From positions 1 to 58,443 of the forward strand of contig JAFROT010000029.1 in assembly GCA_017429525.1 (NCBI GenBank): a stretch of DNA of 58,443 bases, in the 5' to 3' direction. The stretch is from Bacteroidaceae bacterium (GTDB taxonomy: Bacteria > Bacteroidota > Bacteroidia > Bacteroidales > Bacteroidaceae). Below are positions 33,138 to 41,915 of the stretch, piece after piece. Position 1 is the stretch's first letter, and each line of letters opens with the position of its first letter. A model generated the notes under the pieces. It was given only the letters and a program-made list of their open reading frames with translations, did no database searches and was not told the DNA's origin. The position numbers and the translations under genes were made by a program.

Positions 33138-34448
33138 ATGAGCCTATTCAAGATTGAAGGAGGGAGCCGCCTCGCAGGCGAGATTACGCCGCAAGGCGCC
33201 AAGAACGAGGCCTTACAGGTGCTGTGCGCCGTGCTGCTCACCGACGAGCCTGTTCACATCACCAACGTGCCCGATATCATCGACGTGAACAATCAGATTG
33301 AATTGCTCCGCAAGATTGGTGTCAAGATCCAGAAGAACGGAAAAGGCGATTTCACGTTCCAGGCCGACAGCGTCGACTTGCAATACCTGCAGAGCGACGA
33401 ATTTCTTGGCCGCAGCGCCAAACTCCGCGGCAGTGTCATGTTTATGGGACCGCTGCTCACACGCTACGGGCGGGCTATGGTCTCGAAACCAGGCGGCGAC
33501 AAGATAGGTCGCAGACGCGTCGACACTCACTTCCTGGGCATGGAGCGCCTCGGGGCCCGCTTCCGCTATGATGCAGAGCGCTATGTCTTCGATATCACGG
33601 CCAACCACCTCAAGGGCGCCTATATGCTGCTGGATGAAGCCTCTATCACGGGCACGGCCAACATCATCATGGCAGCCGTGCTGGCGGAAGGCACGACGAC
33701 TATCTACAATGCCGCATGCGAGCCCTATATCCAACAACTTTGCCGTATGCTCAACCGCATGGGAGCGCATATTGAAGGCATCGCCTCCAATCTGCTTACC
33801 ATTCACGGCGTCAAAAGCCTACACGGCACTGACCATCGCATCCTGCCCGACATGATTGAGGTTGGCTCTTTCATCGGCATGGCCGCCATGTGCGGAGATG
33901 GTATCCGGATCAAAGATGTTAGCTACGACGATCTGGGTATCATCCCCTACACCTTCCGACGACTTGGCATCTCAGTCCAGCGACAGGGCGATGACATCTA
34001 TATACCCTGCCACGAGCATTATGAAATTGAGTCCTTCATCGACGGCTCGTTCATGACCTTCAGCGATGCCCCGTGGCCAGGACTGACGCCCGACCTACTG
34101 AGTGTGCTGCTCGTCGTGTCGACGCAGGCCAAGGGATCTGTACTTATCCATCAGAAGATGTTCGAGAGCCGATTGTTCTTCGTCGACAAGCTCATCGACA
34201 TGGGCGCACAAATCATCCTCTGTGACCCACATCGCGCAGTTGTCGTGGGGCACGACCACCAGATTCGCCTGCGCGGCGGGCGTATGACCTCGCCCGACAT
34301 CCGAGCCGGTATCGCCCTACTCATAGCCGCTATGAGCGCCGAAGGCACCAGCACAATCAGTAACATCGAACAGATTGACCGCGGCTACGAGGACATCGAA
34401 GGACGCTTCAACGCGCTCGGTGCCCGAATCACGCGAATCAACGACTGA
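33138..34448 (+). CDS. murA: UDP-GlcNAc 1-carboxyvinyltransferase, Asp-type active site
   Basis: 436 residues. It catalyses the first committed step of peptidoglycan synthesis, moving enolpyruvyl from PEP to UDP-GlcNAc. Motifs: GAKNEALQVLCAVLL with the catalytic lysine 22 and asparagine 23, and RGSVMFMGPLL. In the mobile loop, where most enzymes have cysteine (PGGC), this one reads PGGDKIGRR with Asp121. Cys-to-Asp enzymes are not alkylated by fosfomycin, as known from mycobacteria and chlamydiae. It is followed by rimM. Confidence 0.95.
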   Translation: MSLFKIEGGSRLAGEITPQGAKNEALQVLCAVLLTDEPVHITNVPDIIDVNNQIELLRKIGVKIQKNGKGDFTFQADSVDLQYLQSDEFLGRSAKLRGSVMFMGPLLTRYGRAMVSKPGGDKIGRRRVDTHFLGMERLGARFRYDAERYVFDITANHLKGAYMLLDEASITGTANIIMAAVLAEGTTTIYNAACEPYIQQLCRMLNRMGAHIEGIASNLLTIHGVKSLHGTDHRILPDMIEVGSFIGMAAMCGDGIRIKDVSYDDLGIIPYTFRRLGISVQRQGDDIYIPCHEHYEIESFIDGSFMTFSDAPWPGLTPDLLSVLLVVSTQAKGSVLIHQKMFESRLFFVDKLIDMGAQIILCDPHRAVVVGHDHQIRLRGGRMTSPDIRAGIALLIAAMSAEGTSTISNIEQIDRGYEDIEGRFNALGARITRIND

Positions 34449-34514
34449 TGCGTTTACAGGTTACAATGAAGATATAGCGTTAGACGAAATAACGAGCGCC
34501 TAAACGAAAGAAGA

Positions 34515-35075
34515 ATGATCAAAGAGGAAGAAGTATATAAAATAGGAACGCTCACGCGCACGCACGGAGTGCGCGGGGAAATAGCTTTTCAATTCACCGA
34601 CGATGTCTGGGATCGCGTTGAGGCCGACTTCCTTTTCTTGCGACTCGACGGTCTGCTCGTGCCTTTCTTCCTCGAAGAATGGCGTTTTCGTTCCGACAGC
34701 ACGGCCTTGCTGAAATTCGAGGGCATTGACGACGCTAACGCCGCTTCACGACTTGTCGGGGCCGAGGTCTGCTTTCCCAAGTCTCTCACCCCTTCCGAGG
34801 TCGACGAGGAGAGCTTGACTTGGCAGATGTTCTCGGGGTTCGAAGTCTGGAGGGAGACGGTTCCCGAACAGGCTCAGGAGACGGTGCACGACTATCTGCT
34901 CGGCACCGTCAGCATGGTCCTTGACCAGACGGCCAACGTACTGCTGGAAGTGACTACACCCGAGGGACACAGCCTTCTCATCCCCGCTCACGAGGACTTT
35001 GTACTCCGCGCCGACCACCGCGAACGCCGCCTCTACGTCAACGTCCCCGACGACCTACTCACGCTAAACATATAA
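34515..35075 (+). CDS. rimM: Ribosome maturation factor RimM
   Basis: 186 residues. The N-terminal beta-barrel begins YKIGTLTRTHGVRGEIAFQF; the C-terminal PRC barrel ends LLIPAHEDFVLRADHRERRLYVNVPDDLL. RimM helps mature the head of the 30S subunit by binding S19. In many bacteria it sits with rpsP and trmD; here it sits between murA and dxr, the Bacteroidetes arrangement. Confidence 0.93.
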   Translation: MIKEEEVYKIGTLTRTHGVRGEIAFQFTDDVWDRVEADFLFLRLDGLLVPFFLEEWRFRSDSTALLKFEGIDDANAASRLVGAEVCFPKSLTPSEVDEESLTWQMFSGFEVWRETVPEQAQETVHDYLLGTVSMVLDQTANVLLEVTTPEGHSLLIPAHEDFVLRADHRERRLYVNVPDDLLTLNI

Positions 35076-35120
35076 TCCGCTTTGCCCGCTGCGACGCGAG
35101 CACAATAAGCTGGACACAAC

Positions 35121-36287
35121 ATGAAGGAAACTACGAAAAAACAAATCGCAATCCTCGGCAGCACTGGCAGCATCGGCACGCAGGCCCTGCAGGTCATCGC
35201 CGAGCACCCCGACCGTTTCGAGGCGCGCATCCTCACAGCCAACAACCATTGGGAACTACTGGCCCAGCAGGCTCGACAGTTCCTGCCTGCCGCCGTAGTT
35301 ATTGCCAACGACATTCACTACCCAGCCCTCAGCCAGGCTCTTTCCGACCTACCCATCGCCGTCTATACGGGCGCCGATGCACTCTGTCAGGTCGTCCAGT
35401 CCGCTGAGGTCGACATCGTCCTCACGGCAATGGTAGGTTTCGCAGGTCTGCCTCCGACGATTGCTGCCATCCGTTCCGGCAAGCCCATTGCACTGGCCAA
35501 CAAAGAGACGATGGTCGTGGCGGGTGAACTCATAAACGGTCTCTGCCGACAATATCAGGTGTCGATTCTGCCCGTCGACAGTGAGCACTCGGCCATTTTC
35601 CAAAGCATCATCGGTGAGGTATCTCCCATCGAGAAAATCATACTCACCGCCTCGGGAGGTCCTTTCCGAACCTTCACGCGCGAACAATTGGCCGACGTCA
35701 CACCCGCTATGGCATTGAAACACCCCAATTGGGACATGGGCGCCAAGATCACCATCGACTCCGCTTCGATGATGAACAAAGGATTCGAGGTTATCGAGGC
35801 CAAATGGCTCTTCGGCGTTGAGCCTGAGCACATTCAGGTTGTCGTTCATCCGCAGAGCGTGGTTCACTCAGCCGTGCAGTTTGCCGACGGCGCCGTCAAG
35901 GCCCAACTCGGCGTCCCCGATATGCGTGTGCCCATCCAGCTGGCCTTCTCCTACCCCGAGCGCCTCCAGAGCTCCTTCGAGCGCTTAGACTGGTACTCGA
36001 TGCACGACCTGACTTTCGAACGCCCCGACACCGAGCGCTTCCGCTGCCTGGCCCTCGCTTACGAAAGCCTTCACCGTGGCGGAAACATGCCTTGTATCCT
36101 CAATGCAGCCAACGAAATCGTCAATCGTGCCTTCCTTGAAGAGCGTTGCCGCTTCCTCGATATGCCCAAAATCATCGAGCAGACCATGCAGCGCGCCTCC
36201 TTCATCCAACAGCCCACCTACGAGGATTACCTGGCCACCGACACTGAGGCACGGCAGATAGCAGCCTCACTCCTCTCGCCACGATAG
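35121..36287 (+). CDS. dxr: 1-deoxy-D-xylulose 5-phosphate reductoisomerase
   Basis: 388 residues. NADPH-binding LGSTGSIGTQALQVI at the N-terminus, the metal-binding region PVDSEHSAIFQ, TASGGPF, and HPNWDMGAKITIDSASMMNKGFEVIEA are all present. It makes methylerythritol 4-phosphate, the committed step of the MEP isoprenoid pathway, and is the target of fosmidomycin. It is followed after 163 bp of repeat-containing DNA by rseP, the usual order. Confidence 0.97.
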   Translation: MKETTKKQIAILGSTGSIGTQALQVIAEHPDRFEARILTANNHWELLAQQARQFLPAAVVIANDIHYPALSQALSDLPIAVYTGADALCQVVQSAEVDIVLTAMVGFAGLPPTIAAIRSGKPIALANKETMVVAGELINGLCRQYQVSILPVDSEHSAIFQSIIGEVSPIEKIILTASGGPFRTFTREQLADVTPAMALKHPNWDMGAKITIDSASMMNKGFEVIEAKWLFGVEPEHIQVVVHPQSVVHSAVQFADGAVKAQLGVPDMRVPIQLAFSYPERLQSSFERLDWYSMHDLTFERPDTERFRCLALAYESLHRGGNMPCILNAANEIVNRAFLEERCRFLDMPKIIEQTMQRASFIQQPTYEDYLATDTEARQIAASLLSPR

Positions 36288-36450
36288 TGATTGCTCGGCG
36301 CAAAGCGATGCTCCTCAACAATCACTTCGTTAGCGCTCGGCTCGAAGAGACGCTTCACACTTGAAGAATGAGCGAACAAGTTCGAGCGCACACTTGAAGA
36401 ACGACAACCAAAACAATCTCTAAAACAACGAAACAACGACTATAATAGAC

Positions 36451-37860
36451 ATGAGCGTATTCTGGATTAAGACCCTACAACTACTTCTCTGTTTTGCCCT
36501 CCTCATCGTCCTGCACGAGGGCGGGCACTTCTTCTTCGCCAAGCTTTTTGGCGTGCGTGTCGAGAAATTCTTCATGTTTTTCGACTACAAATTCCACCTC
36601 TTCTCCACCCGCGACAAATGGTTCGCTCGTCTCTTCCCCAAAGCGTCCAAGAACGAGACTGAATATGGTATCGGCTGGATCCCCCTCGGTGGTTATGTCA
36701 AGATTGCCGGCATGATCGACGAGAGTTTAGACACCGAGCAGATGCAACAACCCGTACAGCCCGACGAGTTCCGCGCCAAGCCTGTGTGGCAGCGCTTCCT
36801 CATCATGGTCGGTGGCGTGCTGGTCAACTTCCTGCTGGCGCTCTTCATCTATGCAATGATTCTGTACACCTGGGGGCGCGACACGCTACCCATGGAGAAT
36901 ATCAGCTACGGCTTCGCCTACAACGAGATGGCCGAAGGACTCGGTTTCCAAGACGGGGACATCCCCGTGAAGGCCGATGGAGAGCATATCGAGGCTTGGG
37001 ACGCCGATGTATATCGCACTCTCTCGAAGGCTGAGACCGTCACCGTCCTGCGCGACGGAGCCGAGGTCACGATCGCGATGCCCGAAGGCGGCGTCAATCT
37101 GCTCGAGATGATCGAGCAAGACCCACGCTTTCTCAGCGTCAACGTGCCAGCGCGCGTAGACAGCGTACTCCCCAGTTCCGCGGCTGCCAAGGCAGGCATG
37201 AAGAGCGGCGCGCGTATCTTGGCCGTCGATGGGCAGGACGTAGACTGGTGGGGAGATTTCGACCAACTGATGGGACGGCGAGCCGACGTGCTCGCGGCCG
37301 ACTGCTCACACGCTGATAGCCTACGCCTGCGTTCGCTGCCGATAGTCTTCTCCAACGAAGAGGGTACGACTCCCGACACCGTCGTTCTGCAACTCGATGA
37401 GCACTACATGCTGGGCATCGTCAAGCTCCCCTATCAACTCTTCTACAAGGACGATTACGTCCACCACGACTACGGCTTCTGGGAGAGCATCCCTGCCGGC
37501 ATCGCCTACGGATGGGAGACGCTGAAAGGGTACGTCAGCGACCTTCGCTACGTCTTCACCAAGAAAGGCGCGCAGAGTGTAGGCTCGTTCGGCACTATCG
37601 GCAATCTCTTCCCCGCCGTGTGGGACTGGGCTGCATTCTGGAGCATCACCGCCTTCATCTCCATCATCCTGGCCGTCATGAATATCCTGCCCATACCGGG
37701 CCTCGACGGCGGACATATCTTCTTCCTCCTCGTGGAGGCCATCACTCGCCGTCCGCCCTCCGACAAGTTCATGGAGCGAGCCCAATACGTCGGTATGGTC
37801 CTACTCCTCGCCCTCATGGCGCTTGCGCTATTCAACGACGCTATGAAATTCCTGTTCTGA
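36451..37860 (+). CDS. rseP: Site-2 protease RseP
   Basis: 469 residues. An intramembrane zinc protease cutting membrane-bound regulators such as anti-sigma factors and leftover signal peptides. HEGGH at 22-26 in the first membrane segment and LPIPGLDGGHIFF in the third supply the zinc ligands. At least one PDZ domain lies between (about 185-300), with a second PDZ-like segment before it. The four-helix layout fits the family. Last gene of the tsaB-rseP series; an inverted-repeat element follows as a likely terminator. Confidence 0.95.
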   Translation: MSVFWIKTLQLLLCFALLIVLHEGGHFFFAKLFGVRVEKFFMFFDYKFHLFSTRDKWFARLFPKASKNETEYGIGWIPLGGYVKIAGMIDESLDTEQMQQPVQPDEFRAKPVWQRFLIMVGGVLVNFLLALFIYAMILYTWGRDTLPMENISYGFAYNEMAEGLGFQDGDIPVKADGEHIEAWDADVYRTLSKAETVTVLRDGAEVTIAMPEGGVNLLEMIEQDPRFLSVNVPARVDSVLPSSAAAKAGMKSGARILAVDGQDVDWWGDFDQLMGRRADVLAADCSHADSLRLRSLPIVFSNEEGTTPDTVVLQLDEHYMLGIVKLPYQLFYKDDYVHHDYGFWESIPAGIAYGWETLKGYVSDLRYVFTKKGAQSVGSFGTIGNLFPAVWDWAAFWSITAFISIILAVMNILPIPGLDGGHIFFLLVEAITRRPPSDKFMERAQYVGMVLLLALMALALFNDAMKFLF

Positions 37861-37885
37861 TAGGGAATGAATGAACTGCATTAAA

Positions 37886-37968
37886 GAAAGAAAAGTGAAA
37901 AGTGAAAAATAAGAATTACGCTCAGCAGAAGGAGGTAACCCATATTTTTCACTTTTCACTTTTCTTTT
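37886..37968. repeat. Perfect long inverted-repeat element after rseP
   Basis: AAAAGTGAAAAGTGAAAAAT (37891-37910) is perfectly complementary to 37944-37963, and pairing extends outward through 37886 and 37968, giving about 24 bp. The centre has TTAC (37916-37919) facing GTAA (37935-37938). Further TTATCACTTTTCAC units follow to about 38010. It lies between convergent genes and could terminate both. Confidence 0.7.
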
Positions 37969-37997
37969 ATCACTTTTCACTTATCACTTTTCACTTA

Positions 37998-38474
37998 TCA
38001 CTTTTCATTCATCACTTCCACCTCCTCGCTCTTGTCGATGTCGATCTTGCGGACGTAGAACTTCGCCTTCGCACAGAGCTCATCAAAATGCTGCTGCATC
38101 TCGAAGAGAAGGCGTTGCTGCTCATAATACGCCTCATTCGTGCGGCCCGCAACCCGCGGTTGCATACTCGCGAAGCGCTCCCGCTCACGATTAAGCACCT
38201 GCTCATAGCTTGCCACGCTGTCACGCGTCTGCAGCAGCTCTATGCTATCCAGCGTCAAGATAGCCGCCCGACGAACGTTCAAGGCCGTTGGATGGTGCTG
38301 ACGTAGGCTGAAAATGGTGTCACGCGCAGCCGTATAGCGCTTCTGATCCAAGAGCTGGCGCGCCTCGTCAAGCAATTTTCCTGCCGAGACCTCAGCCAAT
38401 TCCTCGCTGGCCTTACATCCCGTGAGGGCCACCAAAAGCGAGAGCAACAGATATGAATAGCCGTGATATTTCAT
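37998..38474 (-). CDS. Small coiled lipoprotein, unknown function
   Basis: 158 residues from MKYHGYSYLL. Lipoprotein signal LLSLLVALTGC with cysteine at 20. The rest is helical and charged, with one TPR-like segment (GKLLDEARQLLDQKRYTAARDTI, about 31-53) and a long coiled region (EQVLNRERERF to DELCAKAKFYV). The family name is not recognised with certainty; similar lipoproteins are common in Bacteroidales. The start at 38474 follows from a -7 box only 10 nt upstream; the in-frame ATG at 38534 lies before that box. Confidence 0.7.
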   Translation of the reverse strand: MKYHGYSYLLLSLLVALTGCKASEELAEVSAGKLLDEARQLLDQKRYTAARDTIFSLRQHHPTALNVRRAAILTLDSIELLQTRDSVASYEQVLNRERERFASMQPRVAGRTNEAYYEQQRLLFEMQQHFDELCAKAKFYVRKIDIDKSEEVEVMNEK

Positions 38475-38483
38475 TTCGGATGG

Positions 38484-38491
38484 CAAATATA
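38484..38491 (-). promoter_or_regulatory. -7 box, near-leaderless lipoprotein transcript
   Basis: TATATTTG on the minus strand, ending 9 nt before the ATG at 38474, which implies a leader of only a few bases. Confidence 0.55.
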
Positions 38492-38544
38492 AGTCATTTT
38501 GTAAAAAAAACAGCAACCGAAGCCCCTTCCTCAACTTTTTTTAT

Positions 38545-38552
38545 TACTTTTG
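38545..38552 (+). promoter_or_regulatory. -7 box of cca
   Basis: TACTTTTG; the predicted leader of about 140 nt is GC-rich with several short stems. Confidence 0.58.
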
Positions 38553-38700
38553 CAGCCGTTTTTAACAACCTTCAACCTTACGAGGCCGCTTACGCCCGCG
38601 TTTCGCGTTAAGCTTACAGCACCTGCCTCGCTCCCTGGCGTGTCGAAGCGCCCCTCCGTGCCGAGCGTTCGTCATCGTCTATAAAAAATTATCGTCCCAT

Positions 38701-40332
38701 ATGAGACACCTTGACCGCACACAACTGACAGCCCTGCTCGACCGCCCCATATTCCACCTGATTGGTCAGGTGGCCGATGAGATGGGCGTGGAGTGTTACG
38801 TCGTAGGCGGCTATGTACGCGACCTTTTCCTCGAGCGTCCGTCCAAGGACATCGATGTCGTCTGCGTGGGCAGCGGCATCGAGCTCGCCCGCGCCGTAGC
38901 ACGGCGCATCGGTCGCAAGGCCCACCTCTCCGTGTTCCGCAACTTCGGCACGGCGCAGGTCAAGGTGCACAGATTCAACGATAAGCGTGCTACGTCAAAC
39001 GACTTGACCGAAGGCCATTCAGCAGCGAACGAAGGTCCTGTCGACAGCCTCGAACTCGAGTTCGTAGGCGCTCGCCGCGAGAGCTATAGCCACGATTCGC
39101 GCAAGCCTATCGTCGAGGATGGTACACTCCAGGACGACCAGCGCCGTCGCGACTTCACCATCAACGCCCTCGCCATTTGTCTCAACGCCGACCGCTTCGG
39201 CGAGCTCGTAGACCCCTTCGAAGGCGTCTGGGATATGGAGGACAGGCTCATCGCTACACCTCTGGACCCCGATGTAACCTTCTCTGACGACCCCCTGCGC
39301 ATGATGCGCGCCATCCGCTTTGCCACGCAGCTCAACTTCGAGATCGAGGCCGAAACCCTCGACGCACTCAGCCGCAACCGCGACCGCATCAGCATCGTCT
39401 CTGCCGAGCGCATCTCTGACGAACTGCAGAAGATGATGGCCTCTGATGCGCCAGCACGCGGCTTCGAGCTCCTCTTCCAATGCGGGCTCCTCGATCTCAT
39501 CCTGCCCGAACTCGCAGCCCTCCAAGGCGTCGAAACCCGCAACGGACGCGCCCACAAGGACAACTTCTGGCATACCCTCGAGGTACTGACGAATGTGGTA
39601 AAGCAGCAGAAGGCCCACCCCGAGGACTCTTCAGACTCTTCCCCTGCGGAAGAAAGAAAAGGAAGTTCCGTCCAGACTGTATCGGGGGGAGACTCAAAGC
39701 CTTCGGGAGGAGAGCCTGGAACCTCCCTTGCTGAGGGATTTTTATGGCTCCGCTGGGCTGCCCTCCTCCATGACATCGGCAAGCCGCGCTCCAAACGCTT
39801 CGACCCCGTGCAAGGATGGACATTCCACAACCACAACGCCATCGGCGAGAAGATGGTTCCCCAAATTTTCCGCCGCTTGAAGTTGCCACTTGACGAGCGC
39901 ATGAAATACGTTCAGAAGCTCGTAGGACTGCACATGCGGCCCATCGCCATCGCCGACGACGAGGTTACGGATTCCGCCGTGCGCCGTCTCCTATTTGAGG
40001 CGGGCGACGACATCGACGACCTGATGCTCCTCTGCGAGGCCGACATCACCTCCAAGAACCAGCAGCGCAAGCAGCGCTTCCTTGACAATTTCCAACTCGT
40101 GCGACAGAAACTCGTAGACCTCGAGGAGCGTGACCGCATCCGCAACTTCCAGCCCCCCGTAAGCGGCGACGAAATCATGGCCCGCTACGGCCTCGCTCCG
40201 TCAAGGCCCGTAGGAACGCTCAAGGAAGCCGTCAAGGACGCCATCCTCGACGGTATCATCCCCAACGACCACGACGCCGCACTCGCATTCGTCGACCAAC
40301 AAGCCGCCAAGCTCGGACTCACCCCCCAATGA
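38701..40332 (+). CDS. cca: CCA-adding tRNA nucleotidyltransferase with HD domain
   Basis: 543 residues. The polymerase beta-type head has the flexible-loop and nucleotidyl motifs VVGGYVRDLFL and SKDIDVV, followed by DDQRRRDFTINALA, DPLRMMRAIRFATQL and an HD phosphohydrolase domain with LRWAALLHDIGKPRSKRF. It adds or repairs the 3' CCA of tRNAs. Relatives I know from Bacteroides are about 475-490 residues. The excess is two insertions: about 22 residues near residue 103 (ATSNDLTEGHSAANEG) and about 37 residues near 308 (DSSDSSPAEERKGSSVQ onward) just ahead of the HD motif. Both are hydrophilic and low in complexity. The N-terminus fits the family directly, so 38701 is kept as start. Confidence 0.93.
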   Translation: MRHLDRTQLTALLDRPIFHLIGQVADEMGVECYVVGGYVRDLFLERPSKDIDVVCVGSGIELARAVARRIGRKAHLSVFRNFGTAQVKVHRFNDKRATSNDLTEGHSAANEGPVDSLELEFVGARRESYSHDSRKPIVEDGTLQDDQRRRDFTINALAICLNADRFGELVDPFEGVWDMEDRLIATPLDPDVTFSDDPLRMMRAIRFATQLNFEIEAETLDALSRNRDRISIVSAERISDELQKMMASDAPARGFELLFQCGLLDLILPELAALQGVETRNGRAHKDNFWHTLEVLTNVVKQQKAHPEDSSDSSPAEERKGSSVQTVSGGDSKPSGGEPGTSLAEGFLWLRWAALLHDIGKPRSKRFDPVQGWTFHNHNAIGEKMVPQIFRRLKLPLDERMKYVQKLVGLHMRPIAIADDEVTDSAVRRLLFEAGDDIDDLMLLCEADITSKNQQRKQRFLDNFQLVRQKLVDLEERDRIRNFQPPVSGDEIMARYGLAPSRPVGTLKEAVKDAILDGIIPNDHDAALAFVDQQAAKLGLTPQ

Positions 40333-40355
40333 TTTTTTAGCAGAACAACAAATTG

Positions 40356-40385
40356 AGAGGAGGCATCCACACGGGTGCCTCCTCT
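40356..40385 (+). terminator. Terminator after cca
   Basis: AGAGGAGGCATCC (40356-40368) pairs with GGGTGCCTCCTCT (40373-40385), a 13-bp stem with one G-T pair and a 4-nt loop. The T run after it is weak. Confidence 0.7.
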
Positions 40386-40420
40386 GGCTGTTTATAGCTC
40401 ATTACTGGTTCTGAGTCTCG

Positions 40421-40574
40421 TCACGACCGCTCGCGAGGCCCTTCGCCTCCATATGTGAGACCCTTCACGACCGTTCGCATCGCCCTTCACGACTGTTCGC
40501 ATCGCCCTTCGCGACCGTTCGTAAAAGGCCTCACGTACGAATGTGCAAGACCTCGTGACTATTTGCTCTAATCA
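40421..40574 (+). repeat. 22-bp period tandem array C (7 units)
   Basis: Units start at 40421, 40443, 40465, 40487, 40509, 40531 and 40553. Units 3 and 4 differ at one position (core CACGACCGTTCGCATCGCCC). Unit 2 has the different core CCTCCATATGTGAGACCC, which also opens array D. The last unit is degenerate. The rest of the cca-cyclophilin gap (40575-40775) shows no gene and no further period. Confidence 0.78.
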
Positions 40575-40775
40575 TCTCGCATCTTCAGGAAGATTCGGAA
40601 GTATGCTAATCCTCATTGAGCCAAAGCTACGGCGGGCCTGAGAGGGATACACAAAAGTGTCTAATCGACAAAAGGTCGAGCGGCCAGCCATTATCAGAAG
40701 CCTACGGCATCAACTGCAAAACCTCAGAAAAGCATAGACGAACGCGCAAGCAAAAGGACTGGAAAGAAACGGGAA

Positions 40776-41708
40776 CTATTGTTTCGTAATCGTGATGCGC
40801 TTGATGCTGACGGCTTTCCGAGGGCGTTCGCGGGCGTCGACAGGCGTGCGGCCGATGCGGAGGGCAATAGGCATGCCTTCGACTACCTCGCCGAAGACGG
40901 TGTATTCGCCGTCGAGATGGGGAGCGCCGCCGATGCGGGCGTAGGTCTGACGCTGCACCTCGGTGAAGGGCGCTGGCGGGTTGGCGGCGACGGCTTGTTC
41001 AGCCTCCACCTGCAGGTCGTTAAGGAGCTGCTGCTGGGCTGCACGATCAGTGGCCAGCAAGCGCGCGAGTTCGTCGGCATGACTGCGCTGCAGTTGATCG
41101 AAGCGAGCCGCCACCTTAGCCTCGTACAAAAGGGCCTGCAGCTCGGAGAGTTCGGCTGAGGTCTGCTTTTTGCCTGTGACGATATACCACTGCAAGGAGC
41201 TGGAGAGACGCCCTGGATTGATACTGTCGGGCTCACGAGCAGCAGCGAGGGCTCCCTGCTTGTGGAAATGGCGGGGATAGATAATCTCGGGAGGAAGCAG
41301 GGAACCCGAAGACTCGGGCCCCGCAGAGGACCCCTCCAAATCTCCCCGTGAGGAGAGACTATCCTGTCCGCTTGCCATCACCCTCGACGAGTTCGACACC
41401 GCGCCAGTCTCTCCCCGAAGGGGTTGGGCCTTCAACGCTGTATCGCCTGCTTGAATGACCATCTCGGGCACGATGCGGTTGAAGAGGAGGCCGTCGTAAA
41501 GGCCCGCCTCGACATTATGGATAAAGTTGTCGCGATGGATCGGGGTATCATCATAAAGACGGACGACAATATCGCCTTCGGAAGTCTCGATGAGGACTTC
41601 GGTCTTGCCGATAGCATCGCGCTTGGAGTCGCCGGCACAGCCAAGCAGGAGCGCCGACAGAACAAAAAAGGCAAAAAAGGGGAGATTGGACTTCAAAATC
41701 GCATTCAT
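40776..41708 (-). CDS. Cyclophilin-type peptidyl-prolyl isomerase lipoprotein
   Basis: 310 residues. Lipoprotein signal ending LLLGC (cysteine 24), then a cyclophilin domain: VLIETSEGDIVVRLYDDTPIH, FNRIVPEMVIQAGD, REPDSINPGRLSSSLQWYIV and GEYTVFGEVVEGMPIALRI. It should assist proline isomerisation of periplasmic proteins. Two interruptions are visible. About 35 low-complexity residues (VSNSSRVMASGQDSLSSRG onward) separate QAGDTALKAQP from LPPEIIYPRHFHKQGAL; and a helical stretch of about 75 residues (SAELSELQALLYEAKV to VAANPPAP), usual in Bacteroidetes members, precedes the final strands. The first insertion resembles the one in cca. Confidence 0.88.
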   Translation of the reverse strand: MNAILKSNLPFFAFFVLSALLLGCAGDSKRDAIGKTEVLIETSEGDIVVRLYDDTPIHRDNFIHNVEAGLYDGLLFNRIVPEMVIQAGDTALKAQPLRGETGAVSNSSRVMASGQDSLSSRGDLEGSSAGPESSGSLLPPEIIYPRHFHKQGALAAAREPDSINPGRLSSSLQWYIVTGKKQTSAELSELQALLYEAKVAARFDQLQRSHADELARLLATDRAAQQQLLNDLQVEAEQAVAANPPAPFTEVQRQTYARIGGAPHLDGEYTVFGEVVEGMPIALRIGRTPVDARERPRKAVSIKRITITKQ

Positions 41709-41781
41709 AAAGGGTGTGGCGTTTAGTGATTCAGCTGTTTAGCATTAGCGCTTTCGTTAGCGTTAAAGCCTTGTTTTGCCG

Positions 41782-41789
41782 CAAAGTTA
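41782..41789 (-). promoter_or_regulatory. -7 box of the cyclophilin gene
   Basis: TAACTTTG on the minus strand; leader of about 70 nt. Confidence 0.58.
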
Positions 41790-41853
41790 CAAAAATAGCC
41801 GGTTATTAGTGATTTTTCACGCTCTATTTTTGCTTTTTTTCTCATTTTATCAG

Positions 41854-41861
41854 TATCTTTG
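41854..41861 (+). promoter_or_regulatory. -7 box of the tamB-tamL pair
   Basis: TATCTTTG. It overlaps the in-frame ATG at 41859 and so excludes it; leader of about 50 nt to 41916. Confidence 0.6.
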
Positions 41862-41915
41862 CGCAGAAATAAGCGAAAACAAGGAGCAAAAGAGAATCTA
41901 CTACTGCCACTCATC

